DNA of 59,278 nt from Desulfobulbaceae bacterium (GCA_011390165.1 JAABSV010000022.1:1-59278); one strand, 5' to 3'; positions 51,293 to 59,278 are shown, numbered from the stretch's first letter. Numbers and translations are program-made. The notes: generated from the sequence alone by a model not told the origin.

Positions 51293-52076
51293 TAACCTCC
51301 TCCCCAAGATAGGCCTTGATAACCGCCGGATTGGTTCTGATTTCCAGCGGATTGCCTTGGGCGATCTTCTTTCCGTAATCCATCACCACGATCCGGTCGG
51401 AGAGGCTCATCACCAGTTTCATGTCGTGTTCGATCAGCAAAATCGCCTGCCCGGCCCGGGAAATTTCCTTGATAAGCCGGTCCAGTTCGATGGTCTCCTG
51501 AGGGTTCATCCCCGCCGCCGGTTCATCCAGCAAGAGCAGTAGCGGTTCGGTGGCCATGGCCCGGGCGATCTCCAGCCGGCGTTGGGCGCCATAGGGGAGA
51601 TTTTCGGCGTTGTCGTCGGCATACTGGGCAATGCCAACTTGCTCCAGCATGCGGTAACTCATCTCCAGGATCTCCTCTTCTTCGCGGCGATTGGCACGGG
51701 TCCGTAAAACCGCCCCGAACAAAAACGATTTGGTCCGGCAATGGCGGCCGATCATCACATTTTCGAGGACGGTCATCTTCGGGAAGAGACGGATGTTCTG
51801 GAAGGTTCTCGCCAGTCCCCGTTCGGTCACCTGATTGGGCTTGAGCCCTTTCAGGGAAAGGCGTCCCGCATGGTCTGGCCGAAAGATGTAGATATCCCCG
51901 GCCGTGGGCCGGTAGATGCCGGTGATACAGTTGAAGAAGGTGGTTTTCCCGGCCCCGTTGGGGCCGATCAGGGCGACAATCTCACCGCTGTTTACCTCGA
52001 GATCGACGGCGTTCAAGGCCCGGATACCACCAAAATCCATGGTCAGGCCAGTAACTTCGAGTATCGGTGTGGTCAT
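51285..52076 (-). CDS. livG: Branched-chain amino acid ABC transporter ATP-binding protein LivG
   Basis: 263 residues. Walker A GPNGAGKTTFF, a family-typical insert after GLARTFQNIRLFP, signature NLPYGAQRRLEIARAM, Walker B LLLLDEPAAGMNP, and LLIEHDMKLVM. LivG differs from LivF by this longer middle and by the AQRR signature. It overlaps livM by ATGA at 52073 and livF by 8 bases. Confidence 0.94.
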   Translation of the reverse strand: MTTPILEVTGLTMDFGGIRALNAVDLEVNSGEIVALIGPNGAGKTTFFNCITGIYRPTAGDIYIFRPDHAGRLSLKGLKPNQVTERGLARTFQNIRLFPKMTVLENVMIGRHCRTKSFLFGAVLRTRANRREEEEILEMSYRMLEQVGIAQYADDNAENLPYGAQRRLEIARAMATEPLLLLLDEPAAGMNPQETIELDRLIKEISRAGQAILLIEHDMKLVMSLSDRIVVMDYGKKIAQGNPLEIRTNPAVIKAYLGEEVNA

Positions 52077-53329
52077 GACGGCTGTGATTTGGGAAAATCT
52101 TGACCCGACGAATCGTGTTCTGACGAATCCTTTTTGTGGTAATGATAGTGGCGACGGATATTGGCAAAGAGACCTTGGGGGCGAAAAATCATCATGCAGA
52201 CCAGGATCGCCCCAAAGGCGAGCATCCGGTACTCGGAGAGGGCCCGCAGATATTCCGGGAGGAGGATCAGAATCAAGGCCCCAAAGATCACCCCGATGAT
52301 CGAACCCATCCCCCCGAGAACAACTATGGAAAGAATAATCGCCGATTCGAGGAAGGTAAAACTGGCCGGGTTGACAAAGGTGGTCTTGGCGGCAAACATC
52401 ACCCCGACTATCCCTGCCCAGAAGGCCCCAAGGGAGAAGGCGGCCAATTTGGTCTTGTGTTTGTCGATACCCATGGCCTGACAGGCGATCTCATCCTCAC
52501 GAAGGGCGATCCAGGCCCGGCCGAGACGGGAATCCTGCAGGCGGTTGACCACGAAGATGGTGATGATCACAAAGAGGACCATCAGGTAATAGGTGTAGAG
52601 AATCGCCTGTTCCAGGGGGAGTTCGATACCGAAGAAACCGGGTCGGGAGATATTGGAGATGCCGCTCGGCCCCTTGGAAAATTCTCCCCAGTTTTCCAGG
52701 ACCAGACGGATGATCTCACCAAAACCGAGGGTAACAATGGCCAGATAATCGCCCCGCAGACGAAGTACCGGGAACCCGAGGATGATCCCGAAAAGGGCGG
52801 CGAACAGGCCGCCGATGGGCAGTACCGCCCAGAAACCGAGGCCGTAATGGAGGTTGAGCAGGGCGTAGGTGTAGGCACCCACCGCATAAAAGGCGACAAA
52901 ACCGAGGTCGAGCAAGCCGGCCAGGCCAACGACGATGTTCAGGCCGAGGCCGAGCATCACGTACATCAGGGCGGTGGTCATCACGTTGACCTGGTAGGTC
53001 GAGGTGAAGTGAGGAAAGATCACCACCACCGCCCCGACCACGGCAAAGAGGAGCAGCCGCTGGCGTGGATTCTGCAGCAGACGGTGAAGAAAGCCCACTG
53101 ACGGCCCGCTCTCGCCCGCCTGGCTTTGCCGGCTGTTCTTGCGGTGCTGGTAAAGGCGTATCAGCAGGTAGACGGTGAACACCCCCACCGCCATATACAG
53201 GGAGTTGAGCCAGCGCCAGTATATCGTCCGTTCAATGGCATCGACCTTGATCACCATAATGGGCATGGTAAGAAAGACGAACCAGAGAGAGGTGAGGATG
53301 GCCTTTTTCAGTTCTTTTCTGGAAAACAT
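52073..53329 (-). CDS. livM: Branched-chain amino acid ABC transporter permease LivM
   Basis: 418 residues with an N-terminal extension of about 100 residues (two hydrophobic segments and a basic stretch KNSRQSQAGE), as in the E. coli long form. The core has eight or nine membrane segments with GLNIVVGLAGLLDLGFVAFYAVGAY and the coupling loop AWIALREDEIACQAMGI. It ends in a His/Lys-rich cytoplasmic tail. It lies 3 bp after livH and overlaps livG. Confidence 0.93.
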   Translation of the reverse strand: MFSRKELKKAILTSLWFVFLTMPIMVIKVDAIERTIYWRWLNSLYMAVGVFTVYLLIRLYQHRKNSRQSQAGESGPSVGFLHRLLQNPRQRLLLFAVVGAVVVIFPHFTSTYQVNVMTTALMYVMLGLGLNIVVGLAGLLDLGFVAFYAVGAYTYALLNLHYGLGFWAVLPIGGLFAALFGIILGFPVLRLRGDYLAIVTLGFGEIIRLVLENWGEFSKGPSGISNISRPGFFGIELPLEQAILYTYYLMVLFVIITIFVVNRLQDSRLGRAWIALREDEIACQAMGIDKHKTKLAAFSLGAFWAGIVGVMFAAKTTFVNPASFTFLESAIILSIVVLGGMGSIIGVIFGALILILLPEYLRALSEYRMLAFGAILVCMMIFRPQGLFANIRRHYHYHKKDSSEHDSSGQDFPKSQPS

Positions 53330-53332
53330 GGC

Positions 53333-54235
53333 CTACACCTTCTGGTTGGCCGCCTTGCCGAGCAGGCCGGAGGGCTTGAAAATGAGGATCAGGACAAGCA
53401 GGGTAAAGGCAAAAACATCCTCATAGTCACTGGTGACATAACCGGTGGCAAAACTCTCGGTGAGGCCAAGGATCAGGCTGCCCAGCACCGCGCCAGGAAT
53501 CGAACCGATTCCACCCAGCACGGCGGCGGTAAAGGCTTTGATCCCGGCAAGAAAGCCGATATAAAAGTTGATCTGGCCGATATGCGAGGCAATCAGCAGA
53601 CCACCAATGGCAGCCAGCGAGGAACCGACGATGAAGGTGGCGGAGATCACCCGGTTGACGTTGATTCCCACCAGGGTGGCCATGGTCCGGTCCTGGGAGG
53701 TGGCCCGCATCGCCTTGCCAAGTTTACTGAATTTGATCAGCAGGGTGAGGATCAGCATAACCACTACCGTGGTGACCAGGATTGCCAGGTCGGTGGAGCC
53801 GACGATGTGGGCCACCGGTTCCATAAAGGCAAAGTCGGGGATCAGGGCCGGGAAGGGAAGAAAATCCGAGGTCTGGGAAAGCAGGACATAGTTCTGCAGA
53901 AAAATCGACATGCCGATGGCACTGATCAGCGGCGACAAGCGGGGTGCATGGCGTAACGGCTTGTAGGCGATTTTTTCTACGGTATAGCCGTAAGAACTGG
54001 CCCAGACCACCGCCGCAAGGCCAGCAATAATGACGATAGCAAGAAGGGGAAACCCGTAAATTGACAGGACCGTGGCGACGATGAAGGCGGTAAAGGCCCC
54101 GATCATGTAGATTTCGCCATGGGCGAAGTTGATCAACCCGATGATCCCGTACACCATGGTGTAGCCGAGGGCGATGAGGGCATAGATCGATCCCCGGGTC
54201 AGACCGCTGAACAGCAGCTCTATGAAATAATCCAT
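53333..54235 (-). CDS. livH: Branched-chain amino acid ABC transporter permease LivH
   Basis: 300 residues, eight hydrophobic segments. LivH signatures are GSIYALIALGYTMVYGIIGLIN with NFAHGEIYMIGAF following, the coupling loop GKAMRATSQDRTMATLVGIN, and GIKAFTAAVLGGIGSIPGAVLG. Its start is 8 bp past the T-run of the livK terminator, so its level likely depends on read-through. Confidence 0.94.
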   Translation of the reverse strand: MDYFIELLFSGLTRGSIYALIALGYTMVYGIIGLINFAHGEIYMIGAFTAFIVATVLSIYGFPLLAIVIIAGLAAVVWASSYGYTVEKIAYKPLRHAPRLSPLISAIGMSIFLQNYVLLSQTSDFLPFPALIPDFAFMEPVAHIVGSTDLAILVTTVVVMLILTLLIKFSKLGKAMRATSQDRTMATLVGINVNRVISATFIVGSSLAAIGGLLIASHIGQINFYIGFLAGIKAFTAAVLGGIGSIPGAVLGSLILGLTESFATGYVTSDYEDVFAFTLLVLILIFKPSGLLGKAANQKV

Positions 54236-54242
54236 TGGCGAT

Positions 54243-54288
54243 AAAAAAATATCTGAAGCAGACCAGCGGTTGCCGGGCTGCTTCAGAT
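54243..54288 (-). terminator. Partial terminator or attenuator between livK and livH
   Basis: On the minus strand, ATCTGAAGCAG (54288-54278) and CTGCTTCAGAT (54261-54251) form an 11-bp perfect stem with a 16-nt loop, followed by seven Ts (54249-54243). It sits between the livK stop and livH start, so it can set the ratio of receptor to membrane subunits. Confidence 0.75.
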
Positions 54289-54308
54289 AGAGAGGTTACG
54301 GGAGAGGC

Positions 54309-55439
54309 TTACTGGGCTACCACATAATTCCCTTTCTCGACGACGTACATGGAGAAGCCGACACCGATGGCGTCACCCTTTTCGTCAAAGCTGATCCCGC
54401 CCACCGGGGTGGCTACCTTTTCCGTGCGCAGCACCTTGGTGAGGGCGGCAAGGTCGGTGGAACCGGCCTTTTCAATGGCATTCAGCATGGCCACGGTGGC
54501 GGCATAGGCCCCCTCAAAAAAGGCGCCGGGATCACTGCCGAAGGCCTTTTTGTGCTCTTCCTTGGCGGCAAGGGCCATGGGATTTTTCGAGTTGTCCTGT
54601 GGGCCGGCGGCGTAGACGCCCTCTGCCGCCTCACCGGCAACCTTGATGAAGGTATCGTCTTTGACCCCGTCGTCGGAGACAAATTTGAGGTCCATGCGCC
54701 GCTTCTTCATCTGGGTGACGATCTTTGATGCCTCCGGATGGTAGCCACCGTAGACCACAACCTCAGCGCCTGACTGTTTGATCTTGTTGACAATCGCCCC
54801 GTAATCCATTGCCCCTGGGGTGATTCCTTCAAAGAGGACGACTTCCCCTTTCCCACCCTTCTCCACATGTGCCTTGGCCCCTTCGGCCAGCGGCTTGCCG
54901 TAATCTCCCTTGTCGTGGATAATGGCGATCTTGGTCAGCCCCAGTTTGTCGATGGCAAAATCGACCATGGCCGGTGACTGAGCCGCATTCGGGGCAATGG
55001 TACGGAAGAAGTTCGGGTAATTACCGCTGTAGGTCAACTCGTCACTGGTGGCTGAAGGAGACATGACCAGTACCCCGGCATCCTTGTAGATCGGCATCGC
55101 AGCAATGGTGGCCCCGGAACAGATGTGGCCGAGAACCACATCAACCTTGTCGGAGACCAGTTTGGTGGCGGTGTTGGTGGCAACCTCCGGTTTACAGACG
55201 TCATCCTCCACCAGCAATTCGACCTTTTTGCCGTTGATCCCGCCATTGGCGTTCACTTTGTCAATCACCAGTTTGGCGGCATTGACTGAAGGCAGACCGT
55301 ATGAGGCCAGATCACCACTATGGGCACCGGCCACCCCGAATCGGATCGTATCCTCGGCCAGGCTCAAGGCCGGAGCGGAAAGGGCGACGAACACACAGGC
55401 CGCCGATGCTACCAGTTTACCACGCAGCGTATACTTCAT
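54309..55439 (-). CDS. livK: Branched-chain amino acid ABC transporter substrate-binding protein LivK/LivJ
   Basis: 376 residues. The start at 55439 follows GGGAGGA and gives a signal peptide (MKYTLRGKLVASAACVFVAL..., mature end near AEDTIRFGVAG). A 54-nt upstream extension is rejected. LivJ/K marks include GAHSGDLASYG, VNANGGINGKKVEL, the VEDDVCKP and GHICSGATIA pair of cysteines (likely disulfide), SPSATSDELTY, and FEGAYAATVAMLNAIEKAGS. First gene of livKHMGF. The specificity could be leucine-type or another amino acid. Confidence 0.94.
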   Translation of the reverse strand: MKYTLRGKLVASAACVFVALSAPALSLAEDTIRFGVAGAHSGDLASYGLPSVNAAKLVIDKVNANGGINGKKVELLVEDDVCKPEVATNTATKLVSDKVDVVLGHICSGATIAAMPIYKDAGVLVMSPSATSDELTYSGNYPNFFRTIAPNAAQSPAMVDFAIDKLGLTKIAIIHDKGDYGKPLAEGAKAHVEKGGKGEVVLFEGITPGAMDYGAIVNKIKQSGAEVVVYGGYHPEASKIVTQMKKRRMDLKFVSDDGVKDDTFIKVAGEAAEGVYAAGPQDNSKNPMALAAKEEHKKAFGSDPGAFFEGAYAATVAMLNAIEKAGSTDLAALTKVLRTEKVATPVGGISFDEKGDAIGVGFSMYVVEKGNYVVAQ

Positions 55440-55485
55440 TGTTTCCTCCCTGAAGATGTTCTTGAGATTTTCTCCCAACCCTTCA

Positions 55486-55499
55486 CCTGTCATGACAGG
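55486..55499. promoter_or_regulatory. 14-bp perfect palindrome, candidate operator for livK
   Basis: CCTGTCATGACAGG lies 27-40 nt downstream of the expected livK transcription start and 47 bp before the start codon. A binding protein is not identified; the dyad could also act as an mRNA hairpin. Confidence 0.4.
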
Positions 55500-55532
55500 A
55501 AAAATAGGGCGGGCAGAGACGACGAAGACATG

Positions 55533-55561
55533 ATAGTAGTCTGTGGTACGCTCTTTTGCAA
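55533..55561 (-). promoter_or_regulatory. Candidate sigma-70 promoter of livKHMGF
   Basis: On the minus strand TTGCAA (55561-55556), 17-bp spacer, TACTAT (55538-55533). Start expected near 55526. The divergent lpxK begins at 55626. Confidence 0.5.
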
Positions 55562-55625
55562 AATCTAAAGTTACCCATACCGTCAGACAGAGGTAATTTG
55601 TTACTGCATTCGTCCCTAAAAAGCT

Positions 55626-56687
55626 ATGGCAAACACCCTAGACCGCATCTTTTTTGTTGGCCGCCCCTTCAGCCCGCTGTATGGCCTGGCCATGCAACTC
55701 CGGGCCCTCTGCTATCGACGGGGGCTGCTCCCCGGGACACGGCTCCCCCTGCCGGTAATCTCGGTGGGCAACCTGGTCCTTGGCGGCAGTGGCAAGACCC
55801 CGATCGTGGCCCATGTGATCAAACTCATGCAGAATCTGGGATACCGACCAGCGGTGGTCAGTCGCGGTTACCGGGGTACGGCCGCAGCGTCAGCCAACAT
55901 CGTCTCCGACGGGAGGCGGCTTCTTCTCTCTCCGGAGCAGGCCGGTGACGAACCGTACTTGCTTGCCCGATCCCTGCCGGGTGTGCCGGTGCTGACCGGT
56001 CGCCGTCGGTCGGTACCAGCACAACTGGCGGCAACCGAATTCCAGGCCGACTGCCTGGTTCTCGACGATGGTTTTCAGCATCTTGCCCTGCACCGGGACC
56101 TTGATCTGGTCCTCTTTGATGCCAGCGAACTGGCCGGGAACAGTCGCATCTTTCCCGGTGGACCACTGCGCGAGCCGGTATCGGCACTGCAGCGTGCCCA
56201 CGCCTTTCTGCTCACCGGCCGGACGCCGGAAAACAGCCAGCGAGCCGACCGCTTCGCTGAACTTCTCCGCCGACGTTTTCCCGCTACACCGGTTTTCGCC
56301 GCCACCATCAACGGCCGTCGGTTGGTCGGCATCGACGGTACGCTGCCGGCAACTTCGCAACAGGGTCCGGCTTTCGCCTTCTGCGGCATCGCCAACCCGC
56401 AACGATTCCGCCACAGCCTGGCGGAAATCAACCTGCCACTCACCGAGTTCTGGCCACTCGCCGACCACCAATCCTACCCGCCTCCGCTGGTGGCGAAAAT
56501 TGTCGCCAAGGCTATTGCCAGTGGCGCCGAACGATTGGTTACCACCAGCAAGGACGGGGTGAAACTGGCCGAGGCCGATCTCCCACTCCCCCTTCAGGTT
56601 CTCGAGATCAGCCAAGAGGTCGAACCCGCCTTCGATACCTTTCTTGCCGACGCCCTGAACGCACTGAAAAAGGAGCCGCGGAAGTAA
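55626..56687 (+). CDS. lpxK: Tetraacyldisaccharide 4'-kinase
   Basis: Phosphorylates the lipid A disaccharide, acting directly after LpxB. 353 residues. The unusual P-loop is GNLVLGGSGKTP (about 49-60), followed by VVSRGYRG, the DCLVLDDGFQHLALHRD stretch with the catalytic Asp, and FPGGPLREP. The N-terminus has the usual membrane-binding hydrophobic helix. The C-terminus runs into a Lys-rich tail. A terminator separates it from lpxC, so each has its own transcript, although both serve lipid A. Confidence 0.95.
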   Translation: MANTLDRIFFVGRPFSPLYGLAMQLRALCYRRGLLPGTRLPLPVISVGNLVLGGSGKTPIVAHVIKLMQNLGYRPAVVSRGYRGTAAASANIVSDGRRLLLSPEQAGDEPYLLARSLPGVPVLTGRRRSVPAQLAATEFQADCLVLDDGFQHLALHRDLDLVLFDASELAGNSRIFPGGPLREPVSALQRAHAFLLTGRTPENSQRADRFAELLRRRFPATPVFAATINGRRLVGIDGTLPATSQQGPAFAFCGIANPQRFRHSLAEINLPLTEFWPLADHQSYPPPLVAKIVAKAIASGAERLVTTSKDGVKLAEADLPLPLQVLEISQEVEPAFDTFLADALNALKKEPRK

Positions 56688-56715
56688 ACGTTCATTTGTT
56701 GGCCCAGGCTCATAC

Positions 56716-56774
56716 AGTGTGGGAAAACGTCTCCCCGTTCACCTTGCGGCGGGTCATTTTTCCCACACTTTTTT
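56716..56774 (+). terminator. Intrinsic terminator of lpxK
   Basis: AGTGTGGGAAAA (56716-56727) pairs with TTTTCCCACACT (56758-56769), loop 30 nt, followed by a run of Ts to 56774. It isolates lpxK from lpxC. The inner loop also contains smaller complementary pieces. Confidence 0.8.
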
Positions 56775-56909
56775 GATGATCGGTGCCCTTCTTCCCCCAC
56801 CTCAACAGCCGTATTTGCCTATTATTATTTAAAAAGTATGGTTTTCTGCATAAGGCATGTTCTTTGCAAACAACTAACAAACAACTCTTTTCTCTTCCAA
56901 GGACAACCA

Positions 56910-57914
56910 ATGCCACTCCCCGTTGACCCGCATCAATACACTCTCCGGCACACCGTGAGTTGTTGCGGCGTCGGGCTCCACTCCGGCCGAACCGTCAACC
57001 TGACCATCAAGCCGGCACCGGTGAACAACGGTATCCGTTTTTTTCGCACGGATCTGCCTTCGAATATGCATATACCTGCCCGGGTCAACCAGGTTGTCGA
57101 TACCCGGCTGGCGACAACCCTTGGTAATGGCCATTTTCAGGTCTCCACCACCGAGCATCTTCTCGCGGCTCTGCAGGGCTTTGGGGTCGACAATGTTGAC
57201 GTGGAACTTGACGCCGTGGAAGTGCCGATCATGGACGGCAGTGCCGAACCCTTCTTTCAACTCTTGAAAAGCAGCGGCAAAAAACAGCAGAATGGCTTAC
57301 GCAAGGTGCTTCGCATAACCAGACCGATCCACTTCGCGGAAGGCGATAGCAAACTGACCATCTCCCCCTACGATGGGTTCAAGATTACCGGGGAGATCAG
57401 CTTTGACGACACCCTGATCAATTGCCAGAGGTACAGCATCGAAATCACTCCGGATCGTTTTGCTAGTGAAATCGCCAGGGCCAGGACCTTCGGCTATGTC
57501 GAACAGGTGGAGGAACTTTGGGCTAACGGACTGGCACTCGGCGGTTCCCTGGCCAACGTGATCGCCATCCACTGGAACCGCAAGTCAGTTCTCAACGAGG
57601 ATGGTCTCCGCTTTGAAGACGAATTTATCCGCCACAAGGTTCTCGACCTGGTGGGCGACATGGCCTTGCTCGGCTGCCCGATCCTGGGCCATATCGAGGC
57701 CTACAAGGCCGGCCACAGCCAGCATCTCGGCCTGATGCAGGCTGTGGCCGCCACCCCGCAAAACTGGCAGATGATCGCCATGAAGAAAAATGGTGCCCAT
57801 GCGATTCTGGGCAAGTCAAGAAGTCCGAACAGGGCAGACAAGACGAACCTCGGGCAGAAGACTGCCGCCGGCGTCCTCCCGGCCTTCGGGGATGCCCTGC
57901 CGGCTGCAACCTGA
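56910..57914 (+). CDS. lpxC: UDP-3-O-acyl-N-acetylglucosamine deacetylase
   Basis: The committed, zinc-dependent step of lipid A synthesis. Start chosen at the ATG at 56910, which has CAAGGAC upstream and gives the usual N-terminus; a frame 24 codons longer is rejected. Zinc ligands: His of TTEHLLAAL (about residue 76), and His and Asp of RHKVLDLVGDM (about 237 and 241). The catalytic His is in AGHSQHLGL. Other marks are GVGLHSGRTV and VPIMDGSAEPF. Length is 334 residues; the last 35 (after ILGKS) are low-complexity and beyond the usual end. No ftsZ or secA cluster is nearby. Confidence 0.96.
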   Translation: MPLPVDPHQYTLRHTVSCCGVGLHSGRTVNLTIKPAPVNNGIRFFRTDLPSNMHIPARVNQVVDTRLATTLGNGHFQVSTTEHLLAALQGFGVDNVDVELDAVEVPIMDGSAEPFFQLLKSSGKKQQNGLRKVLRITRPIHFAEGDSKLTISPYDGFKITGEISFDDTLINCQRYSIEITPDRFASEIARARTFGYVEQVEELWANGLALGGSLANVIAIHWNRKSVLNEDGLRFEDEFIRHKVLDLVGDMALLGCPILGHIEAYKAGHSQHLGLMQAVAATPQNWQMIAMKKNGAHAILGKSRSPNRADKTNLGQKTAAGVLPAFGDALPAAT

Positions 57915-57919
57915 GCCGA

Positions 57920-58336
57920 TCACTCGCCGAGTATTTTTACCAGAATCCTCTTTTTCCTCTTGCCGTCAAACTCGCCGTAGAAGATCTGTTCCCACGGCCC
58001 GAAGTGCAGTTTTCCGGTGGTGACCGCCACCACCACCTCGCGACCCATGATCTGTCGTTTTAGGTGGGCATCGGCGTTGTCTTCGTAACCGTTGTGGGCA
58101 TATTGACTCACCGGTTGATGAGGGGCGAGTTTTTCCAGCCAGCGCTCATAATCTTGATGGAGACCGGCTTCGTCGTCATTGATGAAGACCGAAGCGGTGA
58201 TGTGCATTGCATTGACCAGCAGCAACCCCTCCTGGATGCCGCTTTCGCCAAGACATTTTTCCACCTCGGCGGTGATGTTGATAAATGCCCGACGGGTGGG
58301 TACGGTAACCTCCAGTTCCTTGCTGTACGCTTTCAC
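57920..58336 (-). CDS. YjbQ family (UPF0047) protein
   Basis: 138 residues, the exact family length. The GTG at 58336 has AAGGAG eight bases upstream; longer starts are rejected. Family motifs are [19 protein letters not shown] and [21 protein letters not shown], with FYGEFDG near the end. YjbQ/UPF0047 proteins have weak thiamine-phosphate synthase activity in vitro; the physiological role is unsettled. It is convergent with lpxC at 5 bp. Confidence 0.92.
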   Translation of the reverse strand: MKAYSKELEVTVPTRRAFINITAEVEKCLGESGIQEGLLLVNAMHITASVFINDDEAGLHQDYERWLEKLAPHQPVSQYAHNGYEDNADAHLKRQIMGREVVVAVTTGKLHFGPWEQIFYGEFDGKRKKRILVKILGE

Positions 58337-58734
58337 GGCATGCACTCCTTTGTTTGTCCGGAACCGTCTCCCGGCGAGAAGGAACCTTGCCACCCGCGAA
58401 AACCCGCACCAACTGGAGCAGGGACGGGCGGCATGCCCATGGACAGAGCTCTGTGTCAGGCATTTCCCGGCGCTCCCTTGACGGGAATGGGAGATGCGGT
58501 ATACTTAGCTGTACACTCAGCTCCGGTCAGCGCTCTTAAGGCCTTTCGCCTACCGGCGGAAATCTGATAGCTGGTTGACCAAGACTTGATTTTCCCTAAG
58601 AGATCTAGGGAGATAACGCTTTGAGGCAGGAACCAACCCGGGCAACCGGTTTACAGTGCCAAGATGCCATCGGCAAGGGTGTAGCAGCTTAACCGCCAAC
58701 CACGACGGCCCCTCATAAGACGAGTGCGGGAGAT
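58337..58734. other. Spacer holding a sigma-70 promoter and a possible structured leader
   Basis: TTGACG (58478-58483) and TATACT (58500-58505) form a promoter with 16-bp spacing, 230 bp before the next gene. The leader contains two hairpins: TTTCGCC with GGCGGAAA near 58547-58564, and TCCCTA with TAGGGA near 58594-58612. No known riboswitch core (c-di-GMP, cobalamin, glycine, TPP) was recognised. Confidence 0.4.
58478..58505 (+). promoter_or_regulatory. Sigma-70 promoter upstream of the SleB-like gene
   Basis: TTGACG, 16-bp spacer, TATACT. The -35 and -10 each match five of six consensus bases. Confidence 0.65.
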
Positions 58735-59097
58735 ATGACACTGCTCGAAGGCCTGCTCTGGCTGACCCTGAATGTCTACCATGAAGCCCGCTCTGAGCCA
58801 CAGATTGCCCAGGTGGCGGTGGCGCTGGTCACCCTGAACCGTGCCAGCCAGCAGCACCTGCCGATCAAGGAAATTGTCCGTCAGCCTCACCAGTTCAGTT
58901 GGACCTTCCAGAAAGATTCCTACCTCCCCGATGACCCGAAGGCCTTTCTCCAGTGTATCCGCTCGGTATATATCGCCCTGAAGAGCCAGGACTTCACCCA
59001 GGGAGCCACCCATTACCATCTTGACAGTATCGAGCCGTACTGGTCACAGGACTACACCTACCTGGAACAGTACGGCTCACATAAGTTCTACAAGTAG
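58735..59097 (+). CDS. SleB-like cell-wall hydrolase domain protein
   Basis: 120 residues of the Hydrolase_2 (SleB/CwlJ) family. The catalytic Glu is in VYHEARSEP at about 14-22, followed by VAVALVTLNRA, HQFSWTF and a C-terminal ATHYHLDSIEPYW with the usual H-Y/F stretch. Such enzymes cut murein as lytic transglycosylase or amidase types. There is no signal peptide, only a slightly hydrophobic start, so export would need another route. GGGAG lies 5 bases before the ATG. It could also be a phage-derived single-domain hydrolase; nothing else around it looks like a prophage. Confidence 0.8.
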   Translation: MTLLEGLLWLTLNVYHEARSEPQIAQVAVALVTLNRASQQHLPIKEIVRQPHQFSWTFQKDSYLPDDPKAFLQCIRSVYIALKSQDFTQGATHYHLDSIEPYWSQDYTYLEQYGSHKFYK

Positions 59098-59140
59098 GCG
59101 CTGCCCTGTCGGCAAACGGCCGACTGATCTCGGCCGGACC

Positions 59141-59214
59141 GGCCGTCTTCCCTCCTCGCCACACTCCTTTATACTTTGGCCGTCTTCTCTCCTCGCCACA
59201 TTCCTTTATACTTT
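59141..59214. repeat. 37-bp direct tandem duplication
   Basis: The unit starting GGCCGTCTTCC and ending CTTTATACTTT occupies 59141-59177 and 59178-59214, with two base differences. The second copy contains the last codons and stop of the minus-strand gene at 59206. Confidence 0.95.
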
Positions 59215-59278
59215 GGCCGCCCTTGCCAAAGCCTGACAGATCGTATCCAGACGGGCCACGTCCATCTTCAACATTACC
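59206..59278 (-). CDS. 3' end of a minus-strand gene, 5' truncated by window edge
   Basis: A minus-strand frame enters at 59277 and ends with TAA at 59206. It reads KMDVARLDTICQALARAAKV at the end, which looks like a real helical C-terminus. Only 23 residues are visible, too few to name a family. The tandem duplication repeats its final codons and stop downstream. Confidence 0.4.
   Translation of the reverse strand, partial: VMLKMDVARLDTICQALARAAKV

Noticed and set aside
49556..51295. 579-codon plus-strand frame opposite the Gfo/Idh gene and livF
   Set aside because: Both minus-strand genes are unmistakable; the plus-strand translation has no motif and is His/Gly/Asp-rich, as expected of an antisense frame.
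58735..59097. SleB-like gene as evidence of a prophage
   Set aside because: No other phage genes, integrase or att repeats near it.
59141..59214. 37-bp repeat considered as a CRISPR pair
   Set aside because: The copies are adjacent with no spacer and one covers coding sequence.

Overview
The window reads as a piece of chromosome from a Gram-negative, anaerobic or facultatively anaerobic member of the Desulfobacterota (old Deltaproteobacteria), most like the Desulfobulbales. This is inferred from gene content, not from a database match. The pointers are: lipid A genes (lpxB, lpxC, lpxK); LL-diaminopimelate aminotransferase (dapL) for lysine; a sigma-54 regulator beside a TRAP dicarboxylate-type transporter; a menaquinone-type succinate dehydrogenase/fumarate reductase in the order C-A-B; a small DUF4911 gene in front of miaB; a second type IIA topoisomerase pair of the ParC/ParE kind; a small diheme cytochrome; and a complete branched-chain amino acid ABC transporter. 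Base composition is moderately GC-rich and even across the window. Only the spacers at about 6.8-7.1 kb and 14.8-15.1 kb stand out as AT-rich.

Layout. 1-3.8 kb: the C-terminal end of an NtrC/DctD-type activator, a sigma-54 promoter with a possible upstream activator site, then dctP-dctQ-dctM closed by a strong terminator. 3.9-7.2 kb: universal stress protein, ispH, convergent dapL, and a spacer of short tandem repeats. 7.2-11.2 kb: pepN, then (minus strand) an FAD reductase of the geranylgeranyl-reductase family followed by a small membrane diheme cytochrome. 11.2-14.8 kb: the sdh/frd CAB operon (minus), ended by a long perfect hairpin. 15.2-26.9 kb: housekeeping genes, with gph-DUF445 (plus), rlmN, serC, trmL (minus), then a ComEA-like gene, miaA and recJ translationally coupled, purB, and DUF4911-miaB. 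26.9-31.5 kb (minus): parE-parC, cutA and a cysteine-rich 69-residue protein. 31.8-38.5 kb (plus): coaX-ldcA, an SH3 protein, a PDT-ACT-TyrA fusion, a zinc-ribbon protein, tRNA-His, a catalytically broken alpha/beta hydrolase coupled to dCMP deaminase. 38.5-45 kb: an unknown exported protein with a coupled partner, comM, a tRNA methyltransferase, tag, a LysE-type exporter, and the remains of an hsdR gene abutting tRNA-Ala(CGC). 45.3-48 kb (plus): queD, a nucleotide-sugar dehydrogenase, a molybdopterin-binding protein. 48-55.5 kb (minus): a Gfo/Idh/MocA oxidoreductase coupled to an LpxB-Smr fusion, and livKHMGF. 55.6-59.3 kb: lpxK, lpxC, yjbQ, a SleB-like hydrolase, a 37-bp tandem duplication and the 3' end of a minus-strand gene.

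Most of the region is ordinary core genome. I did not find a convincing new defence or mobile system. The most unusual items are the LpxB-Smr fusion coupled to a GnnA-like oxidoreductase, the alpha/beta hydrolase that has lost both its Ser and His, the PDT-ACT-TyrA fusion with degenerate prephenate dehydratase and Phe-sensing motifs, the hsdR scar at a tRNA 3' end, and the diheme cytochrome paired with a GGR-family reductase. All functional calls come from reading motifs by eye.
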